Source of the DNA: Streptomyces humidus
GTDB taxonomy: Bacteria; Actinomycetota; Actinomycetes; Streptomycetales; Streptomycetaceae
DNA length: 55,963 nucleotides
Assembly (NCBI RefSeq): GCF_014649655.1
Contig: NZ_BMTL01000048.1
Location: 1-55,963 of the forward strand
Direction of reading: 5' to 3'
Shown here in pieces: positions 17,101-24,070 of the stretch (the first letter of the stretch is position 1; the number at the start of each line of letters is the position of its first letter). Made by a program: the position numbers and the translations under genes. The notes under the pieces were generated by a model. That model was given only the letters and a program-made list of their open reading frames with translations. It made no database searches and was not told the DNA's origin.

Positions 17101-18108
17101 CTCAAGGACCACCTGATGAACCGGCTGGAGCTGCGGCTCGGCGACACGATGGACTCCGAGATCGACCGCAAGGTCGCAGCCAACGTCCCGGCGGGCGTTC
17201 CGGGCCGGGGCCAGTCCCCGCAGAAGCTGCACTTCATGGCGGCGGTGCCGCGGATCGACGGCCTCACCTCCGACACCGACCTCTCCGACGCCACGCAGGC
17301 GCTGGCCGTCGAGGTCGCGCGGCACTGGCAGGCGCCCGCGGCCCCCGAAGTGCGGCTGCTGCCGCGCGAGTTCCCGGCGAGCCAGCTGCCGCCGGGGAGC
17401 CGCTTCCCGCGCCGTGGGGTCGCCTTCGCCCTTGACGAGAACAACCTCGAGCCGGTCTACGTCGACTTCGAGCAGGACCCGTTCTTCCTCGTCTTCGGCG
17501 AGAGCGAATCCGGCAAGTCCAACCTGCTGCGGCTGCTGATCAAGCAACTGACGGAGCGTTATCCGGGCGACGAGTGCAAGCTGTTCGTGGTCGACAACAG
17601 GCGCTCCCTGCTGGACGTGACCCCGTCCTCCCATCTGGCCGAGTACATCCCGATGTCCAACGCCATGGACCATCACATGGCCGCGCTGGCCGACCTGATG
17701 AAGCGCCGGACGCCGACGGCCGACGTGACGGCACAGCAACTCCGGGACCGGAGCTGGTGGCGTGGCCCGACGGTGTACGTGGTCATCGACGACTACGACC
17801 TCGTGGCGACGTCGAGCGGCAATCCGCTGGCCGGCCTGACGGAACTGCTGCCGTTCGCCCGGGACGTGGGCGTGCGGTTCATCGTCGCGCGGTCGACGGC
17901 GGGCGCGGGACGGGCGTCGTACGAGACGTTCATGCAGCGGATCAAGGAACTCGGCGCGCAGGGTGTGGTGTTGGCCGGCGACCCGGGCGAGGGCGACCTC
18001 CTGGGGGGCGTACGGCCACGGCCGATGCCCGCGGGGCGGGGGGTCTTCGTCTCGCGCCGGCGGGGGAAGCCGTTGGTTCAGGTGGGGTGGGTGCCGGAGG
18101 GGGTGTGA
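14143..18108 (+). CDS. eccC: Type VII secretion ATPase EccC (three FtsK/SpoIIIE domains)
   Basis: The protein has 1321 residues in a single polypeptide. Two transmembrane helices lie at about residues 36-85, followed by a DUF-like linker and three P-loop ATPase domains. Walker A loops are GATGSGKS (473-480), GPQSGKS (832-838) and GESESGKS (1119-1126). Walker B segments are LVLVIDEFSELL, VFLVIDGWGNF and VYVVIDDYDLV; only the first has the full DE pair, as expected for the active domain of EccC. It is the motor and substrate receptor of the ESX machine, binding C-terminal signals of WXG100 proteins. The GTG start has AGAGGATTGGTGAG upstream. A -10-like TAGGAT at 14061 could be its promoter. Confidence 0.96.
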   Translation: MSHIVVKRPPRALPSEVPTGEVVLQPPPELPRGHQESVLMQLLPTLGMGGSVVFFFTSGQPFMKIMGMVMIASTVAMSVAMVVRFRRGSQGQLADMRRDYLSYLAQTRRTALDTARAQRDAQYYLHPSPEQLWALVAEGSRVWERRPGDEDFAQVRVGLGAQALATPLLAPETGPVEQLEPLTAGALQRFIAVHDSLDDLPMAVSLRAFYHVTVSGEPQSVRSCVRALAGSLAALHSSEDLVLVVASGREELPHWDWVKWLPHVQTSSAVDGAGSRRLIGADVRELEQLLGERLAGRPRFHPNAGPLPDEPHIVVVLDGVSLPADSVLANAEGLQGVTVLEIVAGELTGTGGELDIVVQPGSLRLESAHGAVYEGTPDGLSPESAEALARQLAPLRMASGGDDDEPLLANLEFTDLLNLGDAASVDPSRTWRPRSLAERLRVPIGVGEDGRPVMLDLKEAAQEGMGPHGLCVGATGSGKSELLRTLVLGLAVTHSSETLNFVLADFKGGATFAGMAQMPHVAAVITNLADDLTLVDRMGDSIRGELNRRQELLRDAGNYANIHDYEKARAAGAALQPVPSLVLVIDEFSELLTAKPDFIEMFVQIGRIGRSLGVHLLLASQRLEEGRLRGLETYLSYRVGLRTFSAAESRAALGVPDAYSLPNVPGSGFLKFGTDEMVRFKAAYVSGVYRSGGQRVASAGGAPPVDRRPVLFTSAEVPVRYAAVPRPRSGDGPEVDEALADTVLDVIVRRLEAQGPAAHQVWLPPLDSPPSLDALLPGLTAVPGRGLTQPGYEGAGRLVVPVGLVDKPFEQRRDPLWADFSGAAGHMQIVGGPQSGKSTLVRTLISAFALTHTPHEVQFYGLDFGGGGMAAVAGLPHVGGIASRLDPERVRRTVAEVYGVLTRREEYFRSAGISSIADFRVRRARGDISVTDQPWGDVFLVIDGWGNFRADYEAMDQIVHEIAARGLGYGIHLVLTASRSMEVRSALKDHLMNRLELRLGDTMDSEIDRKVAANVPAGVPGRGQSPQKLHFMAAVPRIDGLTSDTDLSDATQALAVEVARHWQAPAAPEVRLLPREFPASQLPPGSRFPRRGVAFALDENNLEPVYVDFEQDPFFLVFGESESGKSNLLRLLIKQLTERYPGDECKLFVVDNRRSLLDVTPSSHLAEYIPMSNAMDHHMAALADLMKRRTPTADVTAQQLRDRSWWRGPTVYVVIDDYDLVATSSGNPLAGLTELLPFARDVGVRFIVARSTAGAGRASYETFMQRIKELGAQGVVLAGDPGEGDLLGGVRPRPMPAGRGVFVSRRRGKPLVQVGWVPEGV

Positions 18109-18184
18109 TGAGCCCGTGTACTCGGCGTCGTCAGGAACGCCTGTGCGGCGGAGTCGGAGGACCCTGCGTCACCGCCGTCAAGCC

Positions 18185-18212
18185 TTGCGGGGTGAACGGC
18201 GGAAAGTATGGT
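18185..18212 (+). promoter_or_regulatory. Putative promoter of the effector cassette
   Basis: TTGCGG (18185-18190), a 16-nt spacer and TATGGT (18207-18212) resemble a vegetative Streptomyces promoter. Transcription would begin near 18219, directly at the cluster of palindromes. It lies about 80 bp after eccC and 125 bp before the next gene, suggesting the cassette is not simply read through from eccC. Confidence 0.45.
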
Positions 18213-18219
18213 GACGTCC

Positions 18220-18244
18220 GTGAATTCACTTGAAGTGAGCTCAC
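18220..18244. promoter_or_regulatory. Operator-like cluster of interleaved palindromes
   Basis: Three perfect inverted repeats overlap in 25 bp: GTGAATTCAC (18220-18229), TCACTT-G-AAGTGA (18226-18238) and GTGAGCTCAC (18235-18244). The result is alternating GTGA and TCAC half-sites. Its place at the predicted transcription start is typical of a repressor operator. The binding protein is unknown. Confidence 0.5.
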
Positions 18245-18293
18245 GACGGCCTGTTAGTAGTTCGGCGGAACGGTCCGTCCGACGGACGGGCTC

Positions 18294-18325
18294 CACGGGG
18301 ACACGGGGACACGGGGACACGGGGA
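18294..18325 (+). repeat. Four tandem 8-bp repeats running into the ribosome site
   Basis: Four perfect copies of CACGGGGA (18294-18301, 18302-18309, 18310-18317, 18318-18325). The last copy forms the start of the GGGGAAGG ribosome site of the gene at 18338. Copy-number change would alter leader length, not reading frame. Confidence 0.85.
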
Positions 18326-18337
18326 AGGTATTCGCGC

Positions 18338-18772
18338 ATGGCGTGGGCAGAGTGGGAGCAGCTCAAGAGTGCGGCGGCGGAGCAGCATGCAGCCCAGATG
18401 CAACTGAACCACGTGCCACTCGATCCTGGTGGTGGTTCCGGCACGCTGGTGTCGAACAAGTCGGCCTGGTCCAAGGCCGGTCAGGACGTCGTCTCGCTCC
18501 GCGAGGATGTCGGCAAGGCGTTGGGGAAGCTGTCGGACGGCCAGACCGGGCTCGGCGAGGACACCGGCTGCCTGACCGCGGGTGCGCAGAAGGACGTCCA
18601 CGCGTCGTGGGAGCGCTACGTGAAGAGCGTGAGCGGACGCTGCGGGAAACTCTCGGCTCTGCTGGAGAAGGCAGGCAACGACCAGCTGAAGACCGATGAG
18701 GCCATCGAGGTGGAGATCGGCAACCTGCAGGTGGAGTACGGGGATACTCCGGCCGTCGGTGGCAAGGGCTGA
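18338..18772 (+). CDS. WXG-like helical protein, probable partner of the downstream hydrolase
   Basis: The protein has 144 residues and appears almost entirely helical, with no signal peptide. Two long helices flank a turn containing W91-E92-R93 in the place of a WXG turn. Conserved spacing (LREDVGKALGKL before it and YVKSVSGRCGKLSALL after it) resembles WXG100/LXG-associated helical hairpins. Two cysteines (78 and 102) lie on opposite helices. It is 19 bp upstream of the hydrolase gene and shares its operon. By analogy with type VII effectors needing a helical partner for targeting, it is probably a co-secreted partner or chaperone; this is inference. GGGGAAGG lies upstream of the ATG. Confidence 0.75.
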   Translation: MAWAEWEQLKSAAAEQHAAQMQLNHVPLDPGGGSGTLVSNKSAWSKAGQDVVSLREDVGKALGKLSDGQTGLGEDTGCLTAGAQKDVHASWERYVKSVSGRCGKLSALLEKAGNDQLKTDEAIEVEIGNLQVEYGDTPAVGGKG

Positions 18773-18791
18773 GGGGCGGTAGCCAGACATC

Positions 18792-20618
18792 ATGGACCTC
18801 GCGACGCTCAAGGCCCTCAAGCCCACCGAGTACTCGGAAGCAGCCGACGGATACCGCAGCACCTCTGACATGGCGAGCGCGGCCAAGGACCGCATCGAGA
18901 ACCAGATCGCCGTAGCGATGCGGAACTCGTTGAAGGGCGAAGCCGCGACCGCCGCGATCAACCAACTGACGGAACTGAGCAAGAACTTTCACTACATCCA
19001 GGTGGAATGCGGTCTGGTCAGCACGGCTCTCGAAGCCTTCTCCTACGAGGTGGGAGCCGCCAAGAGCAAGCTCGACGCGGCGCTGGGGGGCGCACGGGCC
19101 GCACAGCTCACCGTGAACGCCGACGGCTCGATCACCTATCCGGCAGGGGGTGAGAAGGCCGAGGACGGCAAGATCCCTGACGGCGGAACGGTGAGCGGCC
19201 TGACGGACGGCACGGCCGCCGCGATCGGCCGCCAGTCGGCCAACTTCGACCCCAACCCCAACCACCGCCTGGCCCAGGACTACGCCGACCAGATCGCCGC
19301 GGCGCTCAAGGAGGCCACGGAGGCCGACGAGAAGTGGGCGCCGAAACTGCGTGCGCTGAAGGCTGACGACGACCTGACAGTCTCCGACGAGGACTGGGCC
19401 GACACGTCTTCGGACACGAGCGGAGTGAAGGAGGCGGGCAAGAAGTACCTCGACTCGCTGCCGCACCCGCCCAAGGACGGCAGTCCTGAGGAGAACGCGG
19501 AGTGGTGGATGGGGCTCGACGCGGAGCAGCAGGCGGCGTGGATCTCCATGCGCCCTGATTCCGTGGGCGCGCTCGATGGACTGCCCGCCGCGGTCCGGGA
19601 CGAGGCCAACCGCATCGTGTTCGATGAAACGCGAGCCACAATGCAGACGGAGTTGGACTCGATCCCGAAGCCGCCGGCAAATGAGTGGACCTGGATCACT
19701 GTCGGTGGCTACCCGTCCAAAGTTCACACCGATGAGTGGATGGACTGGAGCAGAGAATACGGGGATCGCTCCGAGCAGCTGACACAGCACCTCAAAGGCA
19801 TGCAGTACATCCAGGACCGCTTCGACCGGACTGGTGAAGGCGGTCTACCCGAGGCCTACCTGCTCGGTTTCGACCCCGTGGGACTGGACGACGGAAAAAT
19901 CATCATGGCCAACGGAAATCCGGATTTTGCAGATCACGTGGCCGTGTATGTCCCCGGCACGTACGCCGGCCTCGAGAAAATCGGGGAGAACGACACCCAC
20001 GGAGACCTCGGCCGTGGGGAGACGTTGTGGGCGGAAAGCTCCAAGCTGGCTCCGAGCCAGAAGGTGTCCACCATCACCTGGCTCGACTACAACACTCCTG
20101 ACCACCTCGTTCCCGAGGCGACCAGCGGGTCCCGCGCGGAGGAGGGCGGTCCGCGCCTGTACGACTTTCTCCAGGGAAGTAGGGCAGCTCATGAGGATGC
20201 CTCCGGGAACGCCGCCCACACAACGGTCATCGGGCACAGCTATGGAAGCACGGTTGTCGGTGTCTCCGCGCAGTCCGGGAGTTGGAACGACTCTGAAGCC
20301 GTCGACGACTACATGTTCGCAGGCAGCCCGGGCGTCCAGGCAGATCATGCGGCCGACCTGGGCGTCGGCGCTGATCATGTCTGGGCGATGGGCGGCCCCG
20401 GGGACGACCAGGTCGTACGCCAGGGCGGTCGTGTGATGGGACTCGGCGACAACCTGACCATTCCCACCGATGAATCGTTTGGCGGCAACATCATGAAGAG
20501 CGACTCGGACGGGCACAGCGGATTTTGGGATTCGGACGGCCACAAGGCATCGCTCAGCCTGGAGAACCAGGCCCGAGTGATCACAGGAAGGTACGGAGAT
20601 GTCGTTCTGGAGGACTAA
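18792..20618 (+). CDS. Alpha/beta hydrolase (DUF1023) with a WXG-like N-terminus; probable type VII effector
   Basis: The protein has 608 residues. The N-terminal ~100 residues form a helical hairpin with SLKGEAATAAINQL at residues 46-59, matching a WXG100 fold in which tryptophan is replaced by leucine. A second helical/linker part spans about 150-350. The C-terminal ~230 residues are an alpha/beta hydrolase of the actinobacterial DUF1023 type: VAVYVPGT strand, nucleophile elbow GHSYGS with Ser483, and a likely catalytic His575 in DGHSGFW. There is no Sec signal, which fits ESX export. Its substrate (lipid or ester) is unknown. It sits between a WXG-like partner and a lipoprotein gene that overlaps its 3' end by 20 nt. 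Third codon positions become more AT-rich towards the 3' end. Confidence 0.8.
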   Translation: MDLATLKALKPTEYSEAADGYRSTSDMASAAKDRIENQIAVAMRNSLKGEAATAAINQLTELSKNFHYIQVECGLVSTALEAFSYEVGAAKSKLDAALGGARAAQLTVNADGSITYPAGGEKAEDGKIPDGGTVSGLTDGTAAAIGRQSANFDPNPNHRLAQDYADQIAAALKEATEADEKWAPKLRALKADDDLTVSDEDWADTSSDTSGVKEAGKKYLDSLPHPPKDGSPEENAEWWMGLDAEQQAAWISMRPDSVGALDGLPAAVRDEANRIVFDETRATMQTELDSIPKPPANEWTWITVGGYPSKVHTDEWMDWSREYGDRSEQLTQHLKGMQYIQDRFDRTGEGGLPEAYLLGFDPVGLDDGKIIMANGNPDFADHVAVYVPGTYAGLEKIGENDTHGDLGRGETLWAESSKLAPSQKVSTITWLDYNTPDHLVPEATSGSRAEEGGPRLYDFLQGSRAAHEDASGNAAHTTVIGHSYGSTVVGVSAQSGSWNDSEAVDDYMFAGSPGVQADHAADLGVGADHVWAMGGPGDDQVVRQGGRVMGLGDNLTIPTDESFGGNIMKSDSDGHSGFWDSDGHKASLSLENQARVITGRYGDVVLED

Positions 20619-21174
20619 GAGCCCCCAGCTCCGCAAGAGGATTTCCATCGGTACGGGATCACTGATCGTTCTGTCTACTCTCGTACTGACCACGGGCTGT
20701 TCATCTACTCAAGGGAGTGAAAATCCGTTGGACTACGAGCCGAAGTCCCGGTCTACCGAGACGGTACAGGCCGAAATCTCGGAGCTGTCCAGTCGACTCT
20801 TCGATGTCATGAGCATCAAGAGCAAGGTCACGAAACCGGGGCCCGATGTGCAGCCCTGTGACTCTGATGACGCCAACTCGGGGAAGGTGTACAGGATCCG
20901 GCACCCCTGGTCGGCATACGGGGCGGGGAACGACGCCATGGAGAAAGGCATGGCCAATCTGCGCCAGGGACTCCCGAAGCAGGGCTGGAAGATCGAGAAA
21001 GTCGGTAACGATGGCAGCAGCAACAAGAATATGCAAATCTTGGCTGTCCACGAAAAGACGCTCAGCCAGGCTGAAATCACCTGGCTCAAGGGACTTGACG
21101 GCCACGAGCCGCTGATTGAGGTAAGCCTGTACTCAAGGTGCTTCCGGTCGACGAATGACTCAGAGCAGGGCTGA
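20599..21174 (+). CDS. Lipoprotein of the effector cassette (immunity or anchor candidate)
   Basis: The protein has 191 residues. The N-terminus is a lipoprotein signal: KRK-type basic region, hydrophobic stretch at about residues 16-31 and lipobox TTGC with Cys34. The mature part is about 155 residues, with an EISELSSRLFDVM helix, a lone PCDS cysteine and one more near the C-terminus, possibly forming a disulfide. I do not recognise a family. The start overlaps the hydrolase gene by 20 nt in another frame, so expression is coupled. A cell-surface lipoprotein paired with a secreted enzyme fits an immunity protein or surface tether; this is inference. Base composition is clearly more AT-rich than in the secretion genes. 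Confidence 0.8.
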   Translation: MSFWRTKSPQLRKRISIGTGSLIVLSTLVLTTGCSSTQGSENPLDYEPKSRSTETVQAEISELSSRLFDVMSIKSKVTKPGPDVQPCDSDDANSGKVYRIRHPWSAYGAGNDAMEKGMANLRQGLPKQGWKIEKVGNDGSSNKNMQILAVHEKTLSQAEITWLKGLDGHEPLIEVSLYSRCFRSTNDSEQG

Positions 21175-21553
21175 GCTACTGGTACGTCCCACCGCTGGCC
21201 TCCGGGTCCGGCGGCGGGGACAGTCGGATTTTTTCAAGAGTTTCATCCCTGGAGTTCCATCTCACCCCGGCGTGTGAAATGTGAAATCAAAGAGAACAAT
21301 GGAGCAGACTCCTTCAAGTGGGATTCACGCCCTTCCCAGGGGGGATTTCGCCAGCTTCTACCTTCCATTCGTTCCCAGCGGAAGCAAGACAGATGAGGCG
21401 TCGCAGGCTTAAGGTTGTCTCACGTGGCAAGTTCCGCGAGTTACTTGTAGCAGCTCAGGGCGGTGGCCTTGGCCGGGCTTCGGCTTTGCCGGTCGCTGCG
21501 GTTCACGTACGGGATCTTGAGGCCACGAGTAGCCCATGGCAGGCTTATGCCGC
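21175..21553. other. AT-richer gap after the lipoprotein gene
   Basis: A 379-bp gap without a supportable gene. A weak hairpin (21192-21198 with 21208-21214) followed by a TTTTTT run at 21229-21234 may terminate the cassette. The minus strand of 21415-21545 has an open frame ending in a Pro/Arg-rich tail that resembles the end of some transposases, but this is too weak to call. Confidence 0.4.
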
Positions 21554-22138
21554 ATGATCGATGACTTCGCGAAGGGCAACCTGCACGGGAGACTGCGGCG
21601 GGACCGCAAGGCGCTGCTCTGGAAACTCGACGGCCTGTCCGAATACGACGCCCGCCGACCTTTGACGGCGACCGGGACCAACCTCCTCGGCCTGGTCAAA
21701 CACGTGGCCAGCGTCGAGGCCAGGTACTTCGGTGAAGTCTTGGATCGGCCGTCCCCGGACCCGCTGCCCCGGTGGCAGGACCACGACGGCAGCGATCTGT
21801 GGGCGACTGAGGACGAGGCGCGCGATCAGATCATCGAGTCCTACCGGCGCACGTGGGAGCACTCAGACGCGACGATCGACGAGCTTGCTCTTGATGCCCC
21901 CGGCCACGTGCCGTGGTGGCCGGAGCCTTATCCCAACACGAACCTGTTCGCCATCCTGGTCCACGTCCTCGGCGAGACCAACCGGCATGCCGGGCACGCC
22001 GACATTCTGCGCGAAGGCATCGACGGCCGAACCGGGATGCGCCCCGAACACGAGATGCAGATCGATGAAGAAGCCCGCGCCGCCTACCGCGCGAAGATCG
22101 AGCAGGCCGCCAGATTGGCCGCATCAGGCAAGGGCTGA
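21554..22138 (+). CDS. DinB-superfamily DUF664 protein
   Basis: The protein has 194 residues from MIDDFAKGN; an upstream ATG at 21536 lacks a ribosome site, while GGCAGG lies before 21554. The four-helix DinB/YfiT-like fold is recognisable by HVASVEARYFGEV (His50) and VHVLGETNRHAGHADILRE (His137, His145, His148), which supply the metal-binding histidines. Relatives include mycothiol- or bacillithiol-dependent transferases and many proteins of unknown role. It has no obvious link to secretion, and with the IS remnants that follow it may be part of a mobile insertion in the ESX locus. Confidence 0.85.
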   Translation: MIDDFAKGNLHGRLRRDRKALLWKLDGLSEYDARRPLTATGTNLLGLVKHVASVEARYFGEVLDRPSPDPLPRWQDHDGSDLWATEDEARDQIIESYRRTWEHSDATIDELALDAPGHVPWWPEPYPNTNLFAILVHVLGETNRHAGHADILREGIDGRTGMRPEHEMQIDEEARAAYRAKIEQAARLAASGKG

Positions 22139-22170
22139 GGGTGTCCCACGTGACTTGATGTTCGAGCGGC

Positions 22171-22680
22171 ATGATGCCGGCCGTGAGTGCTGATCTGTCG
22201 AAGCGTCTGGTTCCTGATGAGCTCTGGGAGCTGGTCGCCCCGTTACTGCCGTCGTTCGCGGCTCGACCGCAAGGTGGCGGGACCGCTCCGCGTGACGAGC
22301 GGGCCGTGTTCACCGCAGTGGTGTACGTGCTGACCAGCGGCTGTGCTTGGCGGCATCTGCCGCCGACGTTCGGCACGTCCTCCGCCACCGCGCATCGCCG
22401 CTCACGGTATGGACCGGGGTCGGCCCGTCGGCTGCATCGGGCGATGTTGGACGAACTCGGGGCCCGGGGTGAGGTGGACTGGACCTCGGCGATCGTCGAC
22501 GCCGCCTCCATTCGCGCCAAAAAAAAAGGGGGTTCGCTGACGGGGCCGAACCCGGTCGATCGCGGCATGAAGGGCAGCAGACTGCACGTGCTGTCCGATG
22601 TCCAGGGCGTCCCGCTCGCCGTCGCCGTGTCAGGTGCGAGCATGCAAGACAGTCTCGCCCTCAAGCCGCTTAGAAGTCAT
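22171..22680 (+). pseudogene. Truncated IS5-family transposase (3' end missing)
   Basis: About 170 residues of an IS5/IS427-type transposase: LVPDELWELVAPLLP, RPQGGG, the WRHLPP segment, then AIVDAASIRAK and SLTGPNPVDRGMKGSRLHVL. The first catalytic Asp (VDAAS) is present; the second Asp and the Glu of the DDE triad are lost because the frame breaks off at about 22675, where a second element in the opposite direction begins. A run of nine A at 22520-22528 marks the usual frameshift site of this family; here the two halves are in one frame. It cannot make an active transposase. Confidence 0.85.
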
Positions 22681-22681
22681 C

Positions 22682-23436
22682 TCATTTGGTGAGTCTGCGG
22701 TAGCAGATCAGGGTGCAGGCGATGCTGGTGAAGGCGAGGAAGTGGTCGGCTTTGCGCTCGTAGCGGCGGTGCAGACGTCGGCATCCGGCGAGCCAGGCCA
22801 TGGTGCGTTCGATGGTCCAACGGTGTCGGCCGAGTCGCTGCGAGGTCTCGATGCCCCCGCTGGACAGCCAACGCCGCAGGTGGTTGTAGTCGTAGCCTTT
22901 GTCGGCGTGGAGTTTGTGGGGCCTGCGCCGTCGGCGTCCTCGGCGGGAGCGGATCGGCGGTATGCCTTTCACCAGGGGGATCAGTGCCTGGCTGTCGTGC
23001 GTGTTGGCGCCCGAAATGCCGATGGACAGGGGCAGGCCGGTCCACTCCGTGATCAAGTGGATCTTTGACCCGTACTTACCCCGGTCTACAGGATTCGGGC
23101 CTGTCAGCTCTCCCTTTTCAAGGCCCGCATGTTGACCGAGTCGATCGCGCACCGGGACCAGTCCAGCTCGCCGCGGGATCCCAGTTCATCGAGGACCAGG
23201 CGGTGGAGCTTGGCCCACACACGGGCCTTCGTCCACTCGGTGAATCGTCGGTGAGCTGTCGCGCCGGACGGCCCGAATGACGCCGTCGGCAACTGCTGCC
23301 ACGTGCAGCCAGAGGTCGCCACGAACACGATCGCGGCCAGCACTTCGCGGTCGCCGTGCCGACGCCGGCCACCGCCCTGAGGCCGCGAGGGCGCCTCCGG
23401 CACCACCCGCTGGAACAGCTCCCACAACTCGTCCGG
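22682..23436 (-). pseudogene. IS5-family transposase, two frames, truncated at its 5' end
   Basis: Read on the minus strand, the first part (about 23436-23104) encodes PDELWELFQRVV through DWSRCAIDSVNMRALK. The second (to 22682) continues as KGELTGPNPVDRGKYGSK, LHADKGYDYNHLRRWL and RHRWTIERTMAWL to CYRRLTK. A GAAAAGG slippery site near 23118 joins the frames by a -1 shift, as expected in this family. All three DDE residues are present. The segment between RRWLSSGG and SQRLGRHR appears about ten residues shorter than in relatives (recalled). The start codon region is missing and runs directly into a GntR remnant, so it is likely dead. Confidence 0.8.
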
Positions 23437-23553
23437 CAGTCCGCCATCGAGGCTCTGCAGGCCGAGGGAATCGTTCAAGGGGTCCAGGGCAAGGGCGTGT
23501 TCGTCATCGCCGTGCCTGCAGACCCGCCCGAGAACGACAAGACCGACGGCTGA
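23434..23553 (+). pseudogene. Remnant of a GntR-family regulator
   Basis: About 39 codons ending at TGA 23551-23553. RQSAIEALQAEGIVQGVQGKGVFVI is the recognition-helix end and beta-wing of a GntR winged helix. The N-terminal part of the domain is absent: the fragment abuts the IS5 element, and no matching part exists on the far side, so a deletion accompanied the insertion. A short tail PADPPENDKTDG follows, so the gene was probably a small GntR protein with little or no effector domain. Confidence 0.75.
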
Positions 23554-23579
23554 CGGCTGACGGCTGACGGCTGACGGCT
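23545..23579. repeat. Five tandem 7-bp repeats over the GntR stop codon
   Basis: Five perfect copies of GACGGCT (23545-23551 through 23573-23579), plus an imperfect sixth. The first copy contains the T of the TGA stop of the GntR remnant. Because the unit is not a multiple of three, TGA recurs in all frames along the array. Confidence 0.9.
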
Positions 23580-23641
23580 GACGAGCAGGTGACCATTTCA
23601 AGCGGGGGCGCTCGCGATTGCACGCGTCCCTGGCGACGCGG

Positions 23642-23688
23642 CACAGCACAGGGTGGGCACCTCCCGTGCGTGCCCACCCTGTGCTGTG
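23642..23688 (-). terminator. Hairpin terminator after esxB
   Basis: Perfect 19-bp inverted repeat (23642-23660 with 23670-23688) and 9-nt loop, 20 bp beyond the esxB stop codon. It should end the esxA-esxB transcript. Confidence 0.85.
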
Positions 23689-23707
23689 TTGTCGCCCCCG
23701 TGCGGCC

Positions 23708-24010
23708 TCAGAGGAAGTAGCCGGCCGCCTTGAGGTCGCCGCCGCGGTAGTCACCGCTGGCCTCGGTGACCCGGTGGCCGATGGCGAGGAGCGCGGCATG
23801 GATGGCCGCGGCGTCCTTGTCCCACTCGGCCATCTTGGTCTGGAAGGCGCCCGCGGCTTCGCCTTCCCAGCCCGCAGCGACCTGCTGCACGGCGGCCTTC
23901 AGGGCCGCCAGGTCGTCTTCGAGCTTCTTGGCCTGGTTGCCCAGCTCGGTGGTGATCGCGTCGAGACCGCCGTACTTCACGGCGAGCTCGTCATAGTGCA
24001 CGTTGACCAT
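23708..24010 (-). CDS. esxB: WXG100 family secreted protein EsxB
   Basis: The protein has 100 residues: two helices around W48-E49-G50 (AAGWEGEAAGAFQTKM). It has no signal peptide, as expected for an ESX substrate. WXG100 proteins form dimers and are exported by EccC. It follows esxA by 60 bp and ends with YFL; the C-terminal DLKAAGYFL may serve as export signal. In S. coelicolor the equivalent genes influence sporulation (recalled). The ATG is preceded by GAAGAG. Confidence 0.92.
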   Translation of the reverse strand: MVNVHYDELAVKYGGLDAITTELGNQAKKLEDDLAALKAAVQQVAAGWEGEAAGAFQTKMAEWDKDAAAIHAALLAIGHRVTEASGDYRGGDLKAAGYFL

Positions 24011-24070
24011 GATTACTCATCTCTTCGTTGGAGTGCGGGCCGTGACGGCCCAGTTGACCGACGACGCGGA

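Noticed and set aside
21409..21560. Possible transposase tail on the minus strand
   Set aside because: The Pro/Arg-rich C-terminal-like text is suggestive only; no catalytic motif or inverted repeat supports it.
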